Assembly: GCA_902767025.1 (NCBI GenBank)
Contig: CACXFZ010000057.1
Coordinates: 1-5,652, forward strand
Origin: an uncultured Coriobacteriaceae bacterium
GTDB lineage: Bacteria > Actinomycetota > Coriobacteriia > Coriobacteriales > Eggerthellaceae
Length of the DNA: 5,652 nucleotides
Direction: 5' to 3'
Below are positions 5,493-5,652 of this stretch, piece after piece. The stretch's first letter is position 1. Every line of letters begins with the position of its first letter. A model generated the notes under the pieces. The model made no database searches. It worked only from the letters and a program-made list of their open reading frames with translations, and was not told where the DNA came from. The position numbers and the translations under genes are program-made.

Positions 5493-5642
5493 CTACTTGG
5501 CGGCGCCGATGCGGCAGATGGTGGTTCCGCAGTCGGGGCACTTGCCCTTGGTGATGGGCTTGCCGTTCTTGGTCGTGCTCTCGACCGGGTCCTTCATAAC
5601 CTTCTTAGCCTTGCACTTGACGCAGTATGCTTCAATTGCCAT
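5493..5642 (-). CDS. Small zinc-ribbon protein, DUF5679 type
   Basis: This 49-residue protein was read directly from the minus strand, from ATG at 5642 to TAG at 5493. It starts MAIEAYCVKCKAKK and carries two CxxC knuckles, C7-x2-C10 and C35-PD-C38. A basic linker between them contains a KNGKP turn, and a further Cys lies at 43. This spacing is that of a one-zinc ribbon, and the whole sequence looks like the short DUF5679 family, whose members consist of little more than this ribbon. The role is unknown; nucleic-acid or protein binding is a guess from the fold. A GAGG Shine-Dalgarno core sits 6 bases upstream, right at the window edge, and supports the start. The gene is followed at once by a strong terminator, so it appears to be separate from the trkH unit. 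Its promoter lies outside the window. Confidence 0.9.
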   Translation of the reverse strand: MAIEAYCVKCKAKKVMKDPVESTTKNGKPITKGKCPDCGTTICRIGAAK

Positions 5643-5652
5643 GGTTAACCTC

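Noticed and set aside
5374..5541. Upstream extension of the 45-residue membrane protein frame.
   Set aside because: It would run through the terminator at 5440-5469 and into the zinc-ribbon gene; the translation is Arg-rich noise.

Overview
The window is GC-rich. Every recognisable gene in it lies on the minus strand, so it is best read from right to left. The base composition, the DUF5679-type zinc ribbon, the RsgA subfamily and the pairing of an acidic EF-hand-like protein with a tRNA gene suggest a high-GC actinobacterium. My best guess is a gut member of the Coriobacteriia (Eggerthella or Slackia relatives). That placement is an inference from general character, not from a database match.

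Right edge (5652 to about 5440): a 49-residue zinc-ribbon protein of the DUF5679 type, closed by a strong intrinsic terminator.

Centre (5386 to 1211): a tightly packed five-gene unit, read leftward. It runs from a 45-residue single-helix membrane protein, through a TrkH-family potassium uptake channel subunit, a secreted and membrane-anchored protein with an OB-fold-like domain, and the ribosome-assembly GTPase RsgA, to an amidohydrolase_2-family metal hydrolase. The first two genes are 3 bases apart, the next pair overlap by one base, the next are 3 bases apart and the last are 12 apart. Co-transcription and translational coupling are therefore very likely. No trkA partner gene is visible in the window. 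The TrkH protein has Asp in place of the usual Gly in its first selectivity-filter loop, which is the most unusual protein-level observation here.

Spacer 867 to 1210 (344 bases, no protein gene): it holds the promoter of the leftward EF-hand gene, an AT-rich block with ATGCAT palindromes and, on the plus strand, two consecutive hairpins. The second hairpin is a UUCG-capped intrinsic terminator with no protein gene feeding it, so a small plus-strand RNA of about 84 bases is a reasonable candidate.

Left side (866 to 156): a 157-residue cytoplasmic acidic, Ala-rich protein with a canonical and a degenerate DxDGDG calcium-binding loop and an 11-residue tandem repeat tail. It is followed by a tRNA-Thr(CGU) gene with its own promoter and a clear terminator. 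Bases 1 to 155 show no gene that I can support.
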